A stretch of 64,000 bases of DNA from Triatoma infestans. Its lineage: Eukaryota > Arthropoda > Insecta > Hemiptera > Reduviidae. Below the pieces are notes generated by a model, which saw only the letters and a list, made by a program, of their open reading frames with translations, was not told the DNA's origin and ran no database searches. Each line of letters opens with the position of its first letter. The first letter of the stretch is position 1. The stretch lies in NCBI GenBank assembly GCA_011037195.1, contig JAAEAF010000232.1:1-64000 (forward strand). Direction: 5' to 3'. The position numbers were made by a program, and so were the translations under genes. Positions 12,931 to 25,858 of this stretch are shown here, piece after piece.

Positions 12931-15900
12931 CGAGACATGCGGCTACGTTTTGAAAAATCTAGCTTGAAAACAATCTAAGGTAAAAAGAATATTTTTGAGC
13001 CGCGAGATGGGCATGCCTGACCTGCGGCTATGTTTTATAATATTTAGCTTGAAAACAGTCTAAGGTAAAAAGAATATTTTTGAGCCGCGAGATGGGCATG
13101 CCTGACCTGCGGCTATGTTTTATAATATTTAGCTTGAAAACAGTCTAAGGTAAAAAAAATATTTTTGAGCCGGGAGATGGCATGCCTGACCTGCGGCTAT
13201 GTTTTATAATATTTAGCTTGAAACATTTTAAGGACTTTAATAATGTTTTTGAGCCGTGAACTGTCATCCAAGTCGAGGGCTACTATTTTATAATATTTAG
13301 CTAAACACTTTAATATTTTTTGATATTTTGTTCATGTTTACACTTATAATATTTTAGATAAACACATTTTAAGGATTTTAATAATGCTTTTGAGCCGTGC
13401 CATGTCATCCTAGTCGAGGGCTACTATTTTATAATATTTAGCTAAACACTTTAATATTTTTTGATATTTTGTTCATGTTTACACTTATAATATTTAGCTA
13501 AACACATTCTAAGGACTTTAATAATGTTTTTGAACCGTGAGATGGCATACAAGACTGGGGCTAATATTTTATAAAATTTAGCTAAACACTTTAATATTTT
13601 TTGATATTTTGTTCATGTTTACACTTATAATATTTTAGCTAAACACATTCTAAGGACTTTAAGATTGTTTTTGAGCCGTGAGATGGCATACAAGACTAGG
13701 GCTAATATTTTATAATATTTAGCTAAGGACTTTAATATTTTTTAATATTCAATACTTTGTGCATTTTTATGGATTCTATTCATGTTTACACTTATAATAT
13801 TTAGCTAAACACATTCTAAGGACTTTATTACCATATTTGAGCCGCGAGATGTGATACAAGACTAGGGCTAATATTTTATAAAATTTAGCTAAAGACTTTA
13901 ATATTTTTTGATATTTTGTTCATGTTTAAATTATGTTTACACTTATAATAGTTTAGATAAACACATTCTAAGGACTGTAATATTGTTTTTGAGCCGCGAT
14001 ATGTCATCCAAGTCGAGGGCTAATATTTTATAATATTTAGCTACAAACATTAAATAAATTATCATTCAATACTATGAATAAAGACTTTGTTTTTTTATGC
14101 ATTGTTAATAACATTCTAAGGACTGTGATATTGTTTTTGAGCCACGAGATGGCTTCCAAGTCGTGAGCAAACATTTTATAATATTTACCTAAGGACTTTA
14201 ATATTTTTTGATATTTTGTTCATGTTTAAATTATGTTTACACTTATAATATTTAGCTAAACACATTCTAAGGACTTTATTATCATTTTTGAGCCGTGAGA
14301 TGACATACAGAACATGCGGCTAAGTTGTGTAATATTTAGCTTGAAACATTTTAAGGACTTTAATAATGTTTTTGAGCCGGGAGATGTCATCCAAGTCGAT
14401 GGCTACTATTTTATAATATTTAGCTAAGGACTTTAATATTTTTTGATATTATCATCCAATACGATGAACAAATACTTTGTTTTTTTATGAATTGTTAGAA
14501 ACATTCTAAGGACTTTAATAAGTGTTTTTGAGCCGTGAGATGACATACAGGACATGCGGCTAAGTTGTGTAAAATTTAGCTTGAAACATTCTAAGGACTT
14601 TAACATTGTTTTTGAGCCGTGAGATGGCATACAAGACTAGGGCTAATATTTTATAATATTTAGCTAAACACTTTAATATTTTTTGATATTTTGTTCATGT
14701 TTAACTTATAATATTTTAGCTAAACACATTCTAAGAACTTTAATAATGTTTTTGAGCCGTGAAATGCCATCCAAGTCGCGGGCTAATATTTTATAATATT
14801 TAGCTAAAGACTTTAATAGTTTTTGATATTTGGTTCATCTTTAAATTATGTTTACACTTATAATATTTAGCTAAACACATTCTAAGGATTTTAACATTGT
14901 TTTTGAGCCGTAAGATGGCATACAAGACTAGGGCTAAGTTTTTGTAATATTTAGCTTGAAACATGTTAAGGACTGTAATATCGTTTTTGAGCCGTGAGAT
15001 GACATCCACCTCGAGGGCTAAGTGGTTATAATATTTAGCTAAGGACTTTAATAATTTTTCTGATATTATCATACAATACGATGACAAATGCTTTGTGTTT
15101 TTCAGGGATTGTTAGACTATACTATGAACAAAGACTTTGATTTTTTTATGTATTGTTCTAAGGACATTCTAAGGACTTTAATATTTTTGTTAAGCCGCGA
15201 GATGACATCCCAGGACTAGGGCCAAATATATTATTATCCAATACCATAAACAAAGACTTCGTTTTTATTATGTATTGTTGGAAACATTCTACGGACTGTA
15301 AAATTTTCCTAGAGCTGTGAGATGCATCCAAGACTATGTTTTTATAATATATAGCTAAACACATTTTAAGCAGTTTAATATTGTTTATTAGCCGTGAGAT
15401 GTGACATCCAAGTCGCGGGCTAAGTTTTTATAATATTTAGCAACAAACATTAAATATATTATCATCCTATACTATGAATAAAGGCTTTGTTTTTTTTTCA
15501 AGTCGAGGGCCAAGTTTTTATAATATTTAGCTAGGAACATTAAATATATTATCATCCAATACTATGAACAAAGACTTTGTTTTTTTTATTTATAGTTAGA
15601 TACAATATTTAGCTAAACACATTTTAAGGACTTTCATATTGTTTTTGAGCCGTGAGATCACATACCAGGACTGGGACAAAGTTTTTATAATATTTAGCTA
15701 CAAACATTAAATATATTATCATCCTATACTATGAATAAAGACTTTGTTTTTTTTTCAAGTCGAGGGCTAAGTTTTTATAATATTTAGCTAGAAACATTAA
15801 ATATATTATCATCCAATACTATGAACAAAGACTTTTTTTATGTATTGTTAGGAACATTCTAAGGACTTTCATATTGTTTTTGAGCCGTGAAATGACATAC

Positions 15901-16446
15901 CAGGACTAGGGCTAAGTTGTTATAATATTTAGCTACAAACATTAAATATATAATCATCCTATACTATGAATAAAGACTTTGTTTTTTTTCAAGTCGAGGG
16001 CTAAGTTTTTATAATATTTAGCTAGAAACATTAAATATATTATCATACAATACGATGAACAAATACTTGTGTTTTTTATATGTTCATGTTTAAAGTAAAT
16101 TATGTTTACACTTATAATATTAGCTAGAAACATTCTAAGGACTTTAATATTGATTTTGAGCCGGGAGATGACATACAAGACTAGGGCTAATATTTTATAA
16201 TATTTAGCTAAGCACTTTAATATTTTTTGATATTATCATACAATACGATGAACAAATACTTCGTGTTTTTTATGTTTATGTTCATGTTTAAATTAAATTA
16301 TGTTTACACTTATAATATTTAGCTAGAAACATTCTAAGGACCATAATATTGCTTTTGAGCCGTGAGATGACATCCTAGACTAGGCGGCTAAATATATTAT
16401 CATCCTATTCTATGAATAAAGACTTTGATTTTTTTTTGTATGTATT
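12930..16446 (+). repeat. Left arm: AT-rich tandem subrepeats
   Basis: Diverged units of about 100-230 bp. Each is built from the same pieces: 'tataatatttagcta', 'acattctaaggacttt', 'tttttgagccgtgagatg' and 'actatgaataaagacttt'. The many short open frames in this region are translations of these units and carry no family signature. Confidence 0.85.
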
Positions 16447-19400
16447 GTTAGAAACATTCTAAGAACTTTAATAATGTTTTTGAGCCGTGAAATGAAATGC
16501 AAGTTGAGGGCTAATTTTTTATAATATTTAGCTAGAAACATTAAATATATTATCATATACTATGAATAAAGACTTTGTGTTTTTTTTACGTATTGTTAGA
16601 AACATTCTAAGACTATGAATAAAGACTTTGTATCTTTTTTATGTATTGTTAGAAACATTCTAAGGACTTTAATATTTCTGTTGAGCTGTGAGATGACATC
16701 GAGGGGCTAAGTTATTATAATATTTAGCTATAAGGACTTTAATATTGTTTTTGAGCCGTGAGATGACATTCAAGACTAGGGCGAAGATTTTATAATATTC
16801 AGCTAGAAACATTGAATATATTATCATCCAATACTATGAACAAAGACTTTGATTTTTTTATGTATTGTTAAAAACATTCTAAGGACTTCTATATTGTTTT
16901 TTAGCCGTGAGATGACATCCAAGTCGACGGTTAATATTTTATAATATTTAGCTAGAAACATTGAATATATTATCATCCAATACGATGAACAAATGCTTTG
17001 TGAATTTTTATGTTACTGTTTAAATTAAATTATCTTTACACTTATAATATTTCGTGAGATGACATACAAGACTAGGGCAAATGTGTTATAATATTTAGCT
17101 ACAAACATTAAATAAATTATCATTCGTTGGACGTTAAGCCCGCCTGAAAAAATAGGCATTATTACTTTACTTACTTACTTTACTAAATTATCATTCAATA
17201 CTATGAATAAAGACTTTTTTTATGTATTGTTAGAAACATTCTAAGGACATTAATATTGTTTTTGAGTCGTGAGATGACATCCCAGGACTAGGTCCTACTA
17301 TATTATCATACAATACGATGAACAAATACTTTGTGTTTTCTATGTTACTGTTTAAATTAAATTATGTTAAAAATTATAAAATTTAGCTAAACACATTCTA
17401 AGGACTGTAATATTGTTTTTGAGCCGTGAGATGACATACAGGACATGCTGCTAAGTTGTGTAAAATTTAGCTAGAAACATTAAATATATTATTATCGAAT
17501 ACTATGAATAAAGACTTTGTTTTTTTTAAGTCGAGGGCTAAGTTTTCATAATATTTAGCTATAAACATTAAATATATTATCATCCAACACTATGAACATG
17601 GACTTTTTGTTTTTTTTATGTATTATTAGAAACATTCTAAGGACTGTAATTTTTTTGTTGAGCCGTGAGATGCATCCAAGACTGGGGGCTATGTTTTTAT
17701 AATATTTAGCTACAAACATTAAATATATTATCATCTAATACTATGAATAAAGACTTTGTTTTTTTTTATGTATTGTTAGAAACATTCTAAGGATGTGAAT
17801 ATTTCTGTTGAGCCGCGATATGACATACAAGACTAGGGCTAAGATTTTATAATATTTAGCTACAAACATTAAATATATTATCATCTAATACTATGAATAA
17901 AGACTTTGTTTTTTTTTTATGTATTATTAGAAACATTCTAAGGATGTGAATATTTCTGTTGAGCCGCGATATGACATACAAGACTAGGGCTAAGATTTTA
18001 TAATATTTAGCTACAAACATTAAATATATTATCATCTAATACTATGAATAAAGACTTTGTTTTTTTTTTATGTATTGTTAGAAACATTCTAAGGATGTGA
18101 ATATTTCTGTTGAGCCGCGATATGACATACAAGACTAGGGCTAAGATTTTATAATATTTAGCTACAAACATTAAATATATTATCATTCAATACTATGAAT
18201 AAAGACTTTGTTTTTTTATGCATTGTTAATAACATTCTAAGGAAGTGAATATTTCTGTTGAGCCGCGATATGACATACAAGACTAGGGCTAAGATTTTAT
18301 AATATTTAGCTAAAGACTTTAATATTTTTTGATATTATTATCATACAATACGATGAACAAATACTTTGTGTTTTTTTTTTATGTTCATGTTTAAATTAAA
18401 TTATGTTTACACTTATAATATTTACCTACAAAAATTAAATATATTATCATCCTATACTATGAATAAAGACTTTATGTATTGTTAGAAACATTCTAAGGAC
18501 TTTAATAATGTTTTTGAGCCGTGAAATGAAATGCAAGTTGAGGGCTAATTTTTTATAATATTTAGCTAGAAACATTAAATATATTATCATATACTATGAA
18601 TAAAGACTTTGTGTTTTTTTTACGTATTGTTAGAAACATTCTAAGACTATGAATAAAGACTTTGTATCTTTTTTATGTATTGTTAGAAACATTCTAAGGA
18701 CTTTAATATTTCTGTTGAGCTGTGAGATGACATCGAGGGGCTAAGTTATTATAATATTTAGCTATAAGGACTTTAATAATGTTTTTGAACCGTGAGATGA
18801 CATTCAAGACTAGGGCGAAGATTTTATAATATTCAGCTAGAAACATTAAATATATTATCATCCAATCCTATGAACAAAGACTTTGCTTTTTTTATGTATT
18901 GTTAGAAACATTCTAAGGACTTCTATATTGTTTTTTAGCCGTGAGATGACATCCAAGTCGACGGTTAATATTTTATAATATTTAGCTAGAAACATTAAAT
19001 ATATTATCATCCAATACGATGAACAAATGCTTTGTGAATTTTTATGTTACTGTTTAAATTAAATTATCTTTACACTTATAATATTTCGTGAGATGACATA
19101 CAAGACTAGGGCAAATGTGTTATAATATTTAGCTACAAACATTAAATAAATTATCATTCGTTGGACGTTAAGCCCGCCTGAAAAAATAGGCATTATTACT
19201 TTACTTATTTACTTTACTAAATTATCATTCAATACTATGAATAAAGACTTTTTTTATGTATTGTTAGAAACATTCTAAGGACTTTAATATTGTTTTTGAG
19301 TCGTGAGATGACATCCCAGGACTAGGTCCTACTATATTATCATACAATACGATGAACAAATACTTTGTGTTTTCTATGTTATTGTTTAAATTAAATTATG

Positions 19401-22135
19401 TTAGAAATTATAAAATGTAGCTAAACACATTCTAAGGACTTTAATATTGTTTTTTGAGCTGTGAGATGACATACAGGACATGCTGCTAAGTTGTGTAAAA
19501 TTTAGCTAGAAACATTAAATATATTATTATCGAATACTATGAATAAAGACTTTGTTTTTTTTAAGTCGAGGGCTAAGTTTTCATAATATTTAGCTATAAA
19601 CATTAAATATATTATCATCCAACACTATGAACATGGACTTTTTGTTTTTTTTATGTATTATTAGAAACATTCTAAGGACTGTAATTTTTTTGTTGAGCCG
19701 TGAGATGCATCCAAGACTGGGGGCTATGTTTTTATAATATTTAGCTACAAACATTAAATATATTATCATCTAATACTATGAATAAAGACTTTGTTTTTTT
19801 TTTATGTATTGTTAGAAACATTCTAAGGATGTGAATATTTCTGTTGAGCCGCGATATGACATACAAGACTAGGGCTAAGATTTTATAATATTTAGCTACA
19901 AACATTAAATATATTATCATCTAATACTATGAATAAAGACTTTGTTTTTTTTTTATGTATTATTAGAAACATTCTAAGGATGAATATTTCTGTTTGAGCC
20001 GCGATATGACATACAAGACTAGGGCTAAGATTTTTATAATATTTAGCTACAAACATTAAATATATTATCATCTAATACTATGAATAAAGACTTTGTTTTT
20101 TTTTTATGTATTGTTAGAAACATTCTAAGGATGTGAATATTTCTGTTGAGCCGCGATATGACATACAATACTAGGGCTAAGATTTTATAATATTTAGCTA
20201 CAAACATTAAATATATTATCATTCAATACTATGAATAAAGACTTTGTTTTTTTTATGCATTGTTAATAACATTCTAAGGAAGTGAATATTTCTGTTGAGC
20301 CGCGATATGACATACAAGACTAGGGCTAAGATTTTATAATATTTAGCTAAAGACTTTAATATTTTTTGTTATTATTATCATACAATACGATGAACAAATA
20401 CTTTGTGTTTTTTTTATGTTCATGTTTAAATTAAATTATGTTTACACTTATAATATTTACCTACAAACATTAAATATATTATCATCCTATACTATGAATA
20501 AAGACTTTATGTATTGTTAGAAACATTCTAAGGACTTTAATAATGTTTTTGAGCCGTGAAATGAAATGCAAGTTGAGGGCTAATTTTTTATAATATTTAG
20601 CTAGAAACATTAAATATATTATCATATACTATGAATAAAGACTTTGTGTTTTTTTTACGTATTGTTAGAAACATTCTAAGACTATGAATAAAGACTTTGT
20701 ATCTTGTTTATGTATTGTTAGAAACATTCTAAGGACTTTAATATTTCTGTTGAGCTGTGAGATGACATCGAGGGGTTAAGTTATTATAATATTTAGCTAT
20801 AAGGACTTTAATATTGTTTTTGATCCGTGAGATGACATTCAAGACTAAGGCGAAGATTTTATAATATTCAGCTAGAAACATTGAATATATTATCATCCAA
20901 TACTATGAACAAAGACTTTGATTTTTTTATGTATTGTTAGAAAAACATTCTAAGGACTTCTATATTGTTTTTTAGCCGTGAGATGACATCCAAGTCGACG
21001 GTTAATATTTTATAATATTTAGCTAGAAACATTGAATATATTATCATCCAATACGATGAACAAAATGCTTTGTGAATTTTTATGTTACTGTTTAAATTAA
21101 ATTATCTTTACACTTATAATATTTCGTGAGATGACATACAAGACTAGGGCAAATGTGTTATAATATTTAGCTACAAACATTAAATAAATTATCATTCGTT
21201 GGACGTTAAGCCCGCCTGAAAAAATAGGCATTATTACTTTACTTACTTACTTTACTATATTATCATACAATACGATGAACAAATACTTTGTGTTTTCTAT
21301 GTTATTGTTTAAATTAAATTATGTTAGAAATTATAAAATGTAGCTAAACACATTCTAAGGACTTTAATATTGTTTTTTGAGCTGTGAGATGACATACAGG
21401 ACATGCTGCTAAGTTGTGTAAAATTTAGCTAGAAACATTAAATATATTATTATCGAATACTATGAATAAAGACTTTGTTTTTTTTTAAGTCGAGGGCTAA
21501 GTTTTCATAATATTTAGTTATAAACATTAAATATATTATCATCCAACACTATGAACATGGACTTTTTGATTTTTTTATGTATTATTAGAAACATTCTAAG
21601 GACTGTAATTTTTTTGTTGAGCCGTGAGATGCATCCAAGACTGGGGGCTATGTTTTTATAATATTTAGCTACAAACATTAAATATATTATCATCTAATAC
21701 TATGAATAAAGTCTTTGTTTTTTTTTATGTATTGTTAGAAACATTCTAAGGATGTGAATATTTCTGTTGAGCCGCGATATGACATACAAGACTAGGGCTA
21801 AGATTTTATAATATTTAGCTACAAACATTAAATATATTATCATTCAATACTATGAATAAAGACTTTGTTTTTTTATGCATTGTTAATAACATTCTAAGGA
21901 AGTGAATATTTCTGTTGAGCCGCGATATGACATACAAGACTAGGGCTAAGATTTTATAATATTTAGCTAATGACTTTAATATTTTTTGATATTATTATCA
22001 TACAATACGATGAACAAATATTTTGTGATTTTTTTATGTTCATGTTTAAATTAAATTATGTTTACACTTATAATATTTACCTACAAACATTAAATATATT
22101 ATCATCCTATACTATGAATAAAGACTTTATGTATT
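16447..22135 (+). repeat. Left arm: three copies of a 2.03-kb higher-order repeat
   Basis: The block beginning 'gttagaaacattctaag' and containing 'gccgtgaaatgaaatgcaag' starts at 16447, 18481 and 20516 (spacings 2034 and 2035). It would start again at 22136, so the third copy is about 1.62 kb and carries internal deletions (one just after 21256). Each copy contains a 3' SINE tail and a run of about 150-bp subrepeats. The right arm holds only one copy (about 26160-28190, reversed). Confidence 0.9.
17126..17185 (+). repeat. SINE 3'-tail fragment inside the foldback repeat
   Basis: 'ttggacgttaagcccgcctg' followed by 'aaaaaataggcatta' is the tail of the tRNA-type SINEs at 62061 and 62597. The same fragment recurs at about 19159-19218 and 21199-21256, and reversed at about 27455-27515. 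It was therefore captured before the repeat was amplified and before the arms separated. Confidence 0.8.
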
Positions 22136-22451
22136 GTTAGAAACATTGTAAGGACTTAGAATGTTTCTAACATTCTAAGGACTTAGACAATATTTTTGTT
22201 GAGCCGGTAGATGATGACATACAGGACATGCGGGTAAGTTGGCTAGAAACATTAAATATATTATCATCCAATACTATGAACATGTATTGTTTCACTTTTT
22301 TAAGTTTAGTACCACTATGTTTTATGTATTGTTTCATTTTTTTCATGTTTTAATACTTGTGATTTTTGTAATTTTACTTTCAAGTTTAGGACTAGTTTGT
22401 GTTAAAACAGGTATGTTTAATACTTATGTTTTTTGTATTTTTTTTACTTTT

Positions 22452-22870
22452 TACATGTAGCAAGGCAGTTAACCCAGGACCAAACTTTGTAGCATCGTAA
22501 GTGTGAACAGTAGTACGTTGACATGTCCAAATTAATCCTTTCGGAGTGCTTGCCTTGAGCAAATTGCAACAAATTGGCTTTGGAATGTCTTGTAACACAT
22601 GAAGTGATACCTTCACGAATACCGGATTCAATCATAAGATGTTTATCATAATCGGTCAATAGTTCCAATTTTATTTGTGTATATTTCAAACAGGCGTCAA
22701 ATACCAACCCAGGCGTTGTGAATTACCAACTTGGATCAATGCTGTAAATAGATTCACACACATTTCTAAACTGTTCAACTATGTCGCTTCAAAGAATTAT
22801 GTCTGTTGTTAAATACAATTCTGTGTAATCTCTAAGTGTTTGTATATTGAAAGCGGTCCAGACTTGAAAC
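22452..22870 (-). pseudogene. PolB fragment (Polinton/Maverick type), left arm
   Basis: Fragment of a protein-primed family B DNA polymerase. Reading the minus strand from about 22863, the conserved phrases are 'LRDYTELYLTTDIILL', 'DIVEQFRNVC', then 'TPGLVFDACLKYT', 'KLELLTDYDKHLMIESGI' and 'RHSKAN'. This order is characteristic of the exonuclease-to-polymerase junction in Polinton/Maverick and adintovirus-like PolB. A TAA stop interrupts it just before 'FTTPG', in the middle of the conserved stretch. After 'RHSKAN' the similarity is lost. The right arm has the same fragment with the same stop. It is dead coding sequence carried as part of the inverted repeat. Confidence 0.8.
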
Positions 22871-23223
22871 TTCATATCATATAAACTAAATATACAAAGA
22901 TCTACAACTTATGTTTTAAAACATTACTTTGTGAAAATTCCTTTTAACGCCACTTTTAGCGAGGGTTGGGGTTACAGCTTCTCTAAAGTGATATCATAGT
23001 TGATTATACAATTCTATCATCCAAACAAAATTAAATAGATGGCCAAAATTCTAAGTTTTAAAACAAAATTAGTAAACCGGAAGTGCGCTTTTACTGAAAA
23101 GTTTTTTCAATTTTCGACGAATTTCATTAAATTTGGTACACAAACTATAAAATTTGTCAATTATAATTTTGAAAACTGGAGTAAAAGAAAGTTGTGTGAG
23201 TGTTTCACACCAGATTTTGTTTA
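22870..23223 (-). mobile_element. Helitron-like element end, left arm
   Basis: Reverse-oriented 5' part of the family seen at 8153. 'gtaaaccggaagtgcgcttt' and the end 'gtgtttcacaccaga' match it closely. Only about 350 bp are present. Confidence 0.75.
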
Positions 23224-23605
23224 GGTCAAAGACAATTCTTATGGAATGATATTATTATATAATTATAAATACTGATGGCAGGAATATTAATATTAAAAAT
23301 TATAAATAGTAAAACTAAAGGAGTTTTTAAATTCAATTGATATAATGTCAATTATCATTTTGAAAACTGGAGCAAAAGAAAGTTGTGTGAGTATTTCACA
23401 CCAGATTTTGTTTAGGCCAAAGACAATTCTTATGGAATGATATTATTATATAATTATAAATACTGATGGCAGGAATATTAATATTAAAAATTATAAATAG
23501 TAAAACTAAAGGAGTTTTTAAATTCAATTGATATAATGTCAATTATCATTTTGAAAACTGGAGTAAAAGAAAGTTGTGTGAGTATTTCACACCAGATTTT
23601 GTTTA
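23208..23605 (+). repeat. About 190-bp tandem repeat, left arm
   Basis: Two consecutive units, each ending in 'tttcacaccagattttgttt', with matching ends at about 23208, 23400 and 23590. The right arm (about 24887-25080) has one such interval, so the left arm has gained a unit or the right has lost one. Each unit carries the Helitron-like terminus. Confidence 0.8.
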
Positions 23606-23689
23606 GGCCAAAGACAATTCTTACATGTAAAAACAAAAAAAAAATCCATCATCCTATGCCCATGTAAAAACAAATCCATCATCCTATGC

Positions 23690-24199
23690 ACCTGCCTGAT
23701 TGTACCGCATCCAGCGACCGCAAAGCGGATTCGGGATGAACTTAGCCTACTTGTGCAGTGTTTTATCGGGGCCTATTGGAACTTTGCCGAGCGCCCTAGC
23801 TTACACACGTTCGTCAGAACATCCGCTTCTGGATAGCGAACTAGTCGGTTCCTCTGAGCTCCGAAGAGAATCAGAGGGTCTCCTTCTAGCCACTTACACA
23901 TAGACATGGTGCGAGGACTTGATTGGATTTGAGAAGAATAGCTAACTAGTCGGTTCCTCTGAGCTCCGAAGAGAATCAGAGGGTCTCCTCCTACACATAG
24001 GACTTAATTGGATTTGAAAAAATAGAAATTAAACTTACCCTGAGTGTTGTGTAGACGAACAAAGCTGGAATTGTAATGTATATTACTCCACTATTAAATG
24101 AGGTCCCCCCACCAAATAGTGTTAGAAATACAAAGCTAAGTAATAAACGATGAACATCCGGTGTGTGTGTGTGTATATAAAAATAAGATTATAAATTTT
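23690..24199. repeat. Foldback inner core, left side
   Basis: GC-richer than the rest of the arm. It contains a 67-codon open frame (23700-23903, +) that is also present, with identical translation, at 24582-24785 (-). The visible nucleotide difference (AGT versus AGC for Ser, about 23758) is silent. I recognise no protein family in it. A second segment with 'tcggttcctctgagctccga' is repeated at about 23862 and 23951. Near the loop, minus-strand sequence at about 24035-24140 reads as a hydrophobic frame ending at a GTAAGT splice-donor-like site. Confidence 0.7.
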
Positions 24200-24287
24200 A
24201 TTGTGTAAAAGTTTCAAATCCTATTCTATTTTTTCAAATCCAATAATTATTTTATATTTTTCTTATTATGTGTTAAAACTATTTCAA
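24200..24287. other. 88-bp loop of the foldback
   Basis: Unpaired, AT-rich sequence between the arms. The flanking arms begin immediately with 'gattataaatttt' (left, ending 24199) and its complement (24288 onward). The axis is at about 24243.5. Confidence 0.85.
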
Positions 24288-24795
24288 AAAATTTATAATC
24301 TTATTTTTATATACACACACACACACCGGATGTTCATCGTTTATTACTTAGCTTTTATAACAAGTGGGTGTTTGGTGGGGACCTCATTTAATAGTGGAGT
24401 AATATACATTACAATTCCAGCTTTGTTCGTCTTCACAACACTCAGGGTAAGTTTAATTTCTATTTTTTCAAATCCAATTAAGTCCTATGTCTAGGAGGAG
24501 ACCCTCTGATTCTCTTCGGAGCTCAGAGGAACCGACTAGTTAGCTATTCTTCTCAAATCCAATCAAGTCCTCGCACCATGTCTATGTGTAAGTGGCTAGA
24601 AGGAGACCCTCTGATTCTCTTCGGAGCTCAGAGGAACCGACTAGTTCGCTATCCAGAAGCGGATGTTCTGACGAACGTGTGTAAGCTAGGGCGCTCGGCA
24701 AAGTTCCAATAGGCCCCGATAAAACGCTGCACAAGTAGGCTAAGTTCATCCCGAATCCGCTTTGCGGTCGCTGGATGCGGTACAATCAGGCAGGT
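24288..24795. repeat. Foldback inner core, right side
   Basis: Reverse complement of 23690-24199. It includes the 67-codon frame (24582-24785, -) and, on the + strand, an exon-like frame at about 24357-24449. That frame is preceded by 'ttattacttag' and followed by GTAAGTTT. Its visible peptide 'FNSGVIYITIPALFVFTTLR' is hydrophobic. The left partner differs at the 5' end of this frame ('LFGGGTSF' versus 'CLVGTSF'), so the arms are not identical here. Confidence 0.65.
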
Positions 24796-25079
24796 GCATA
24801 GGATGATGGATTTGTTTTTTTTTTGTTTTTACATGGGCATAGGATGATGGATTTTTTTTTGTTTTTACATGTAAGAATTGTCTTTGGCCTAAACAAAATC
24901 TGGTGTGAAACACTCACACAACTTTCTTTTACTCCAGTTTTCAAAATGATAATTGACATTATATCAATTGAATTTAAAAACTCCTTTAGTTTTACTATTT
25001 ATAATTTTTAATATTAATATTCCTGCCATCAGTATTTATAATTATATAATAATATCATTCCATAAGAATTGTCTTTGAC

Positions 25080-25440
25080 CTAAACAAAATCTGGTGTGAA
25101 ACACTCACACAACTTTCTTTTACTCCAGTTTTCAAAATTATAATTGACAAATTTTATAGTTTGTGTACCAAATTTAATGAAATTCGTCGAAAATTGAAAA
25201 AAACTTTTCAGTAAAAGCGCACTTCCGGTTTACTAATTTTGTCTTAAAACTTGGAATTTTGGCCATCTATTTAATTTTGTTTGGATGATAGAATTGTATA
25301 ATCAACTATGATATCACTTTAGAGAAGCTGTAACCCCAACCCTCCGCTAAAAGTGGCGTTAAAAGGAATTTTCACAAAGTAATGTTTTAAAACATAAGTT
25401 GTAGATGTTTGTATATTTAGTTTATATGATATGAAGTTTC
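25080..25440 (+). mobile_element. Helitron-like element end, right arm
   Basis: Same fragment as 22870-23223 in opposite orientation, preceded by one more terminal copy at about 24885-24960. Confidence 0.75.
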
Positions 25441-25858
25441 AAGTCTGGACCGCTTTCAATATACAAACACTTAGAGATTACACAGAATTGTATTTAACAA
25501 CAGACATAATTCTTTTAAGCGACATAGTTGAACAGTTTAGAAATGTGTGTGAATCTATTTACAGCATTGATCCAAGTTGGTAATTCACAACGCCTGGGTT
25601 GGTATTTGACGCCTGTTTGAAATATACACAAGTAAAATTGGAACTATTGACCGATTATGATAAACATCTTATGATTGAATCCGGTATTCGTGAAGGTATC
25701 ACTTCATGTGTTACAAGACATTCCAAAGCCAATTTGTTGCAATTTGCTCAAGCCAAGCACTCCTAAAGGATTAATTTGGACATGTCAACGTACTACTGTT
25801 CACACTTACGATGCTACAAAGTTTGGTCCTGGGTTAACTGCCTTGCTACATGTAAAAA
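25441..25858 (+). pseudogene. PolB fragment (Polinton/Maverick type), right arm
   Basis: Mirror of the left-arm PolB fragment. It shows the same phrases in the same order, the same internal TAA, and the same abrupt end after 'RHSKAN'. Small differences exist, for example 'KYTQVKLELL' here against 'KYTQIKLELL' on the left, and a changed base in the 'caagcactcc' segment. The shared stop shows that the gene was already dead when the inverted arrangement formed, or that the arms have since been homogenised. Confidence 0.8.

Noticed and set aside
14433..16178. Several minus-strand open frames in the left arm
   Set aside because: They are translations of the AT-rich tandem units and repeat the same low-complexity phrases.
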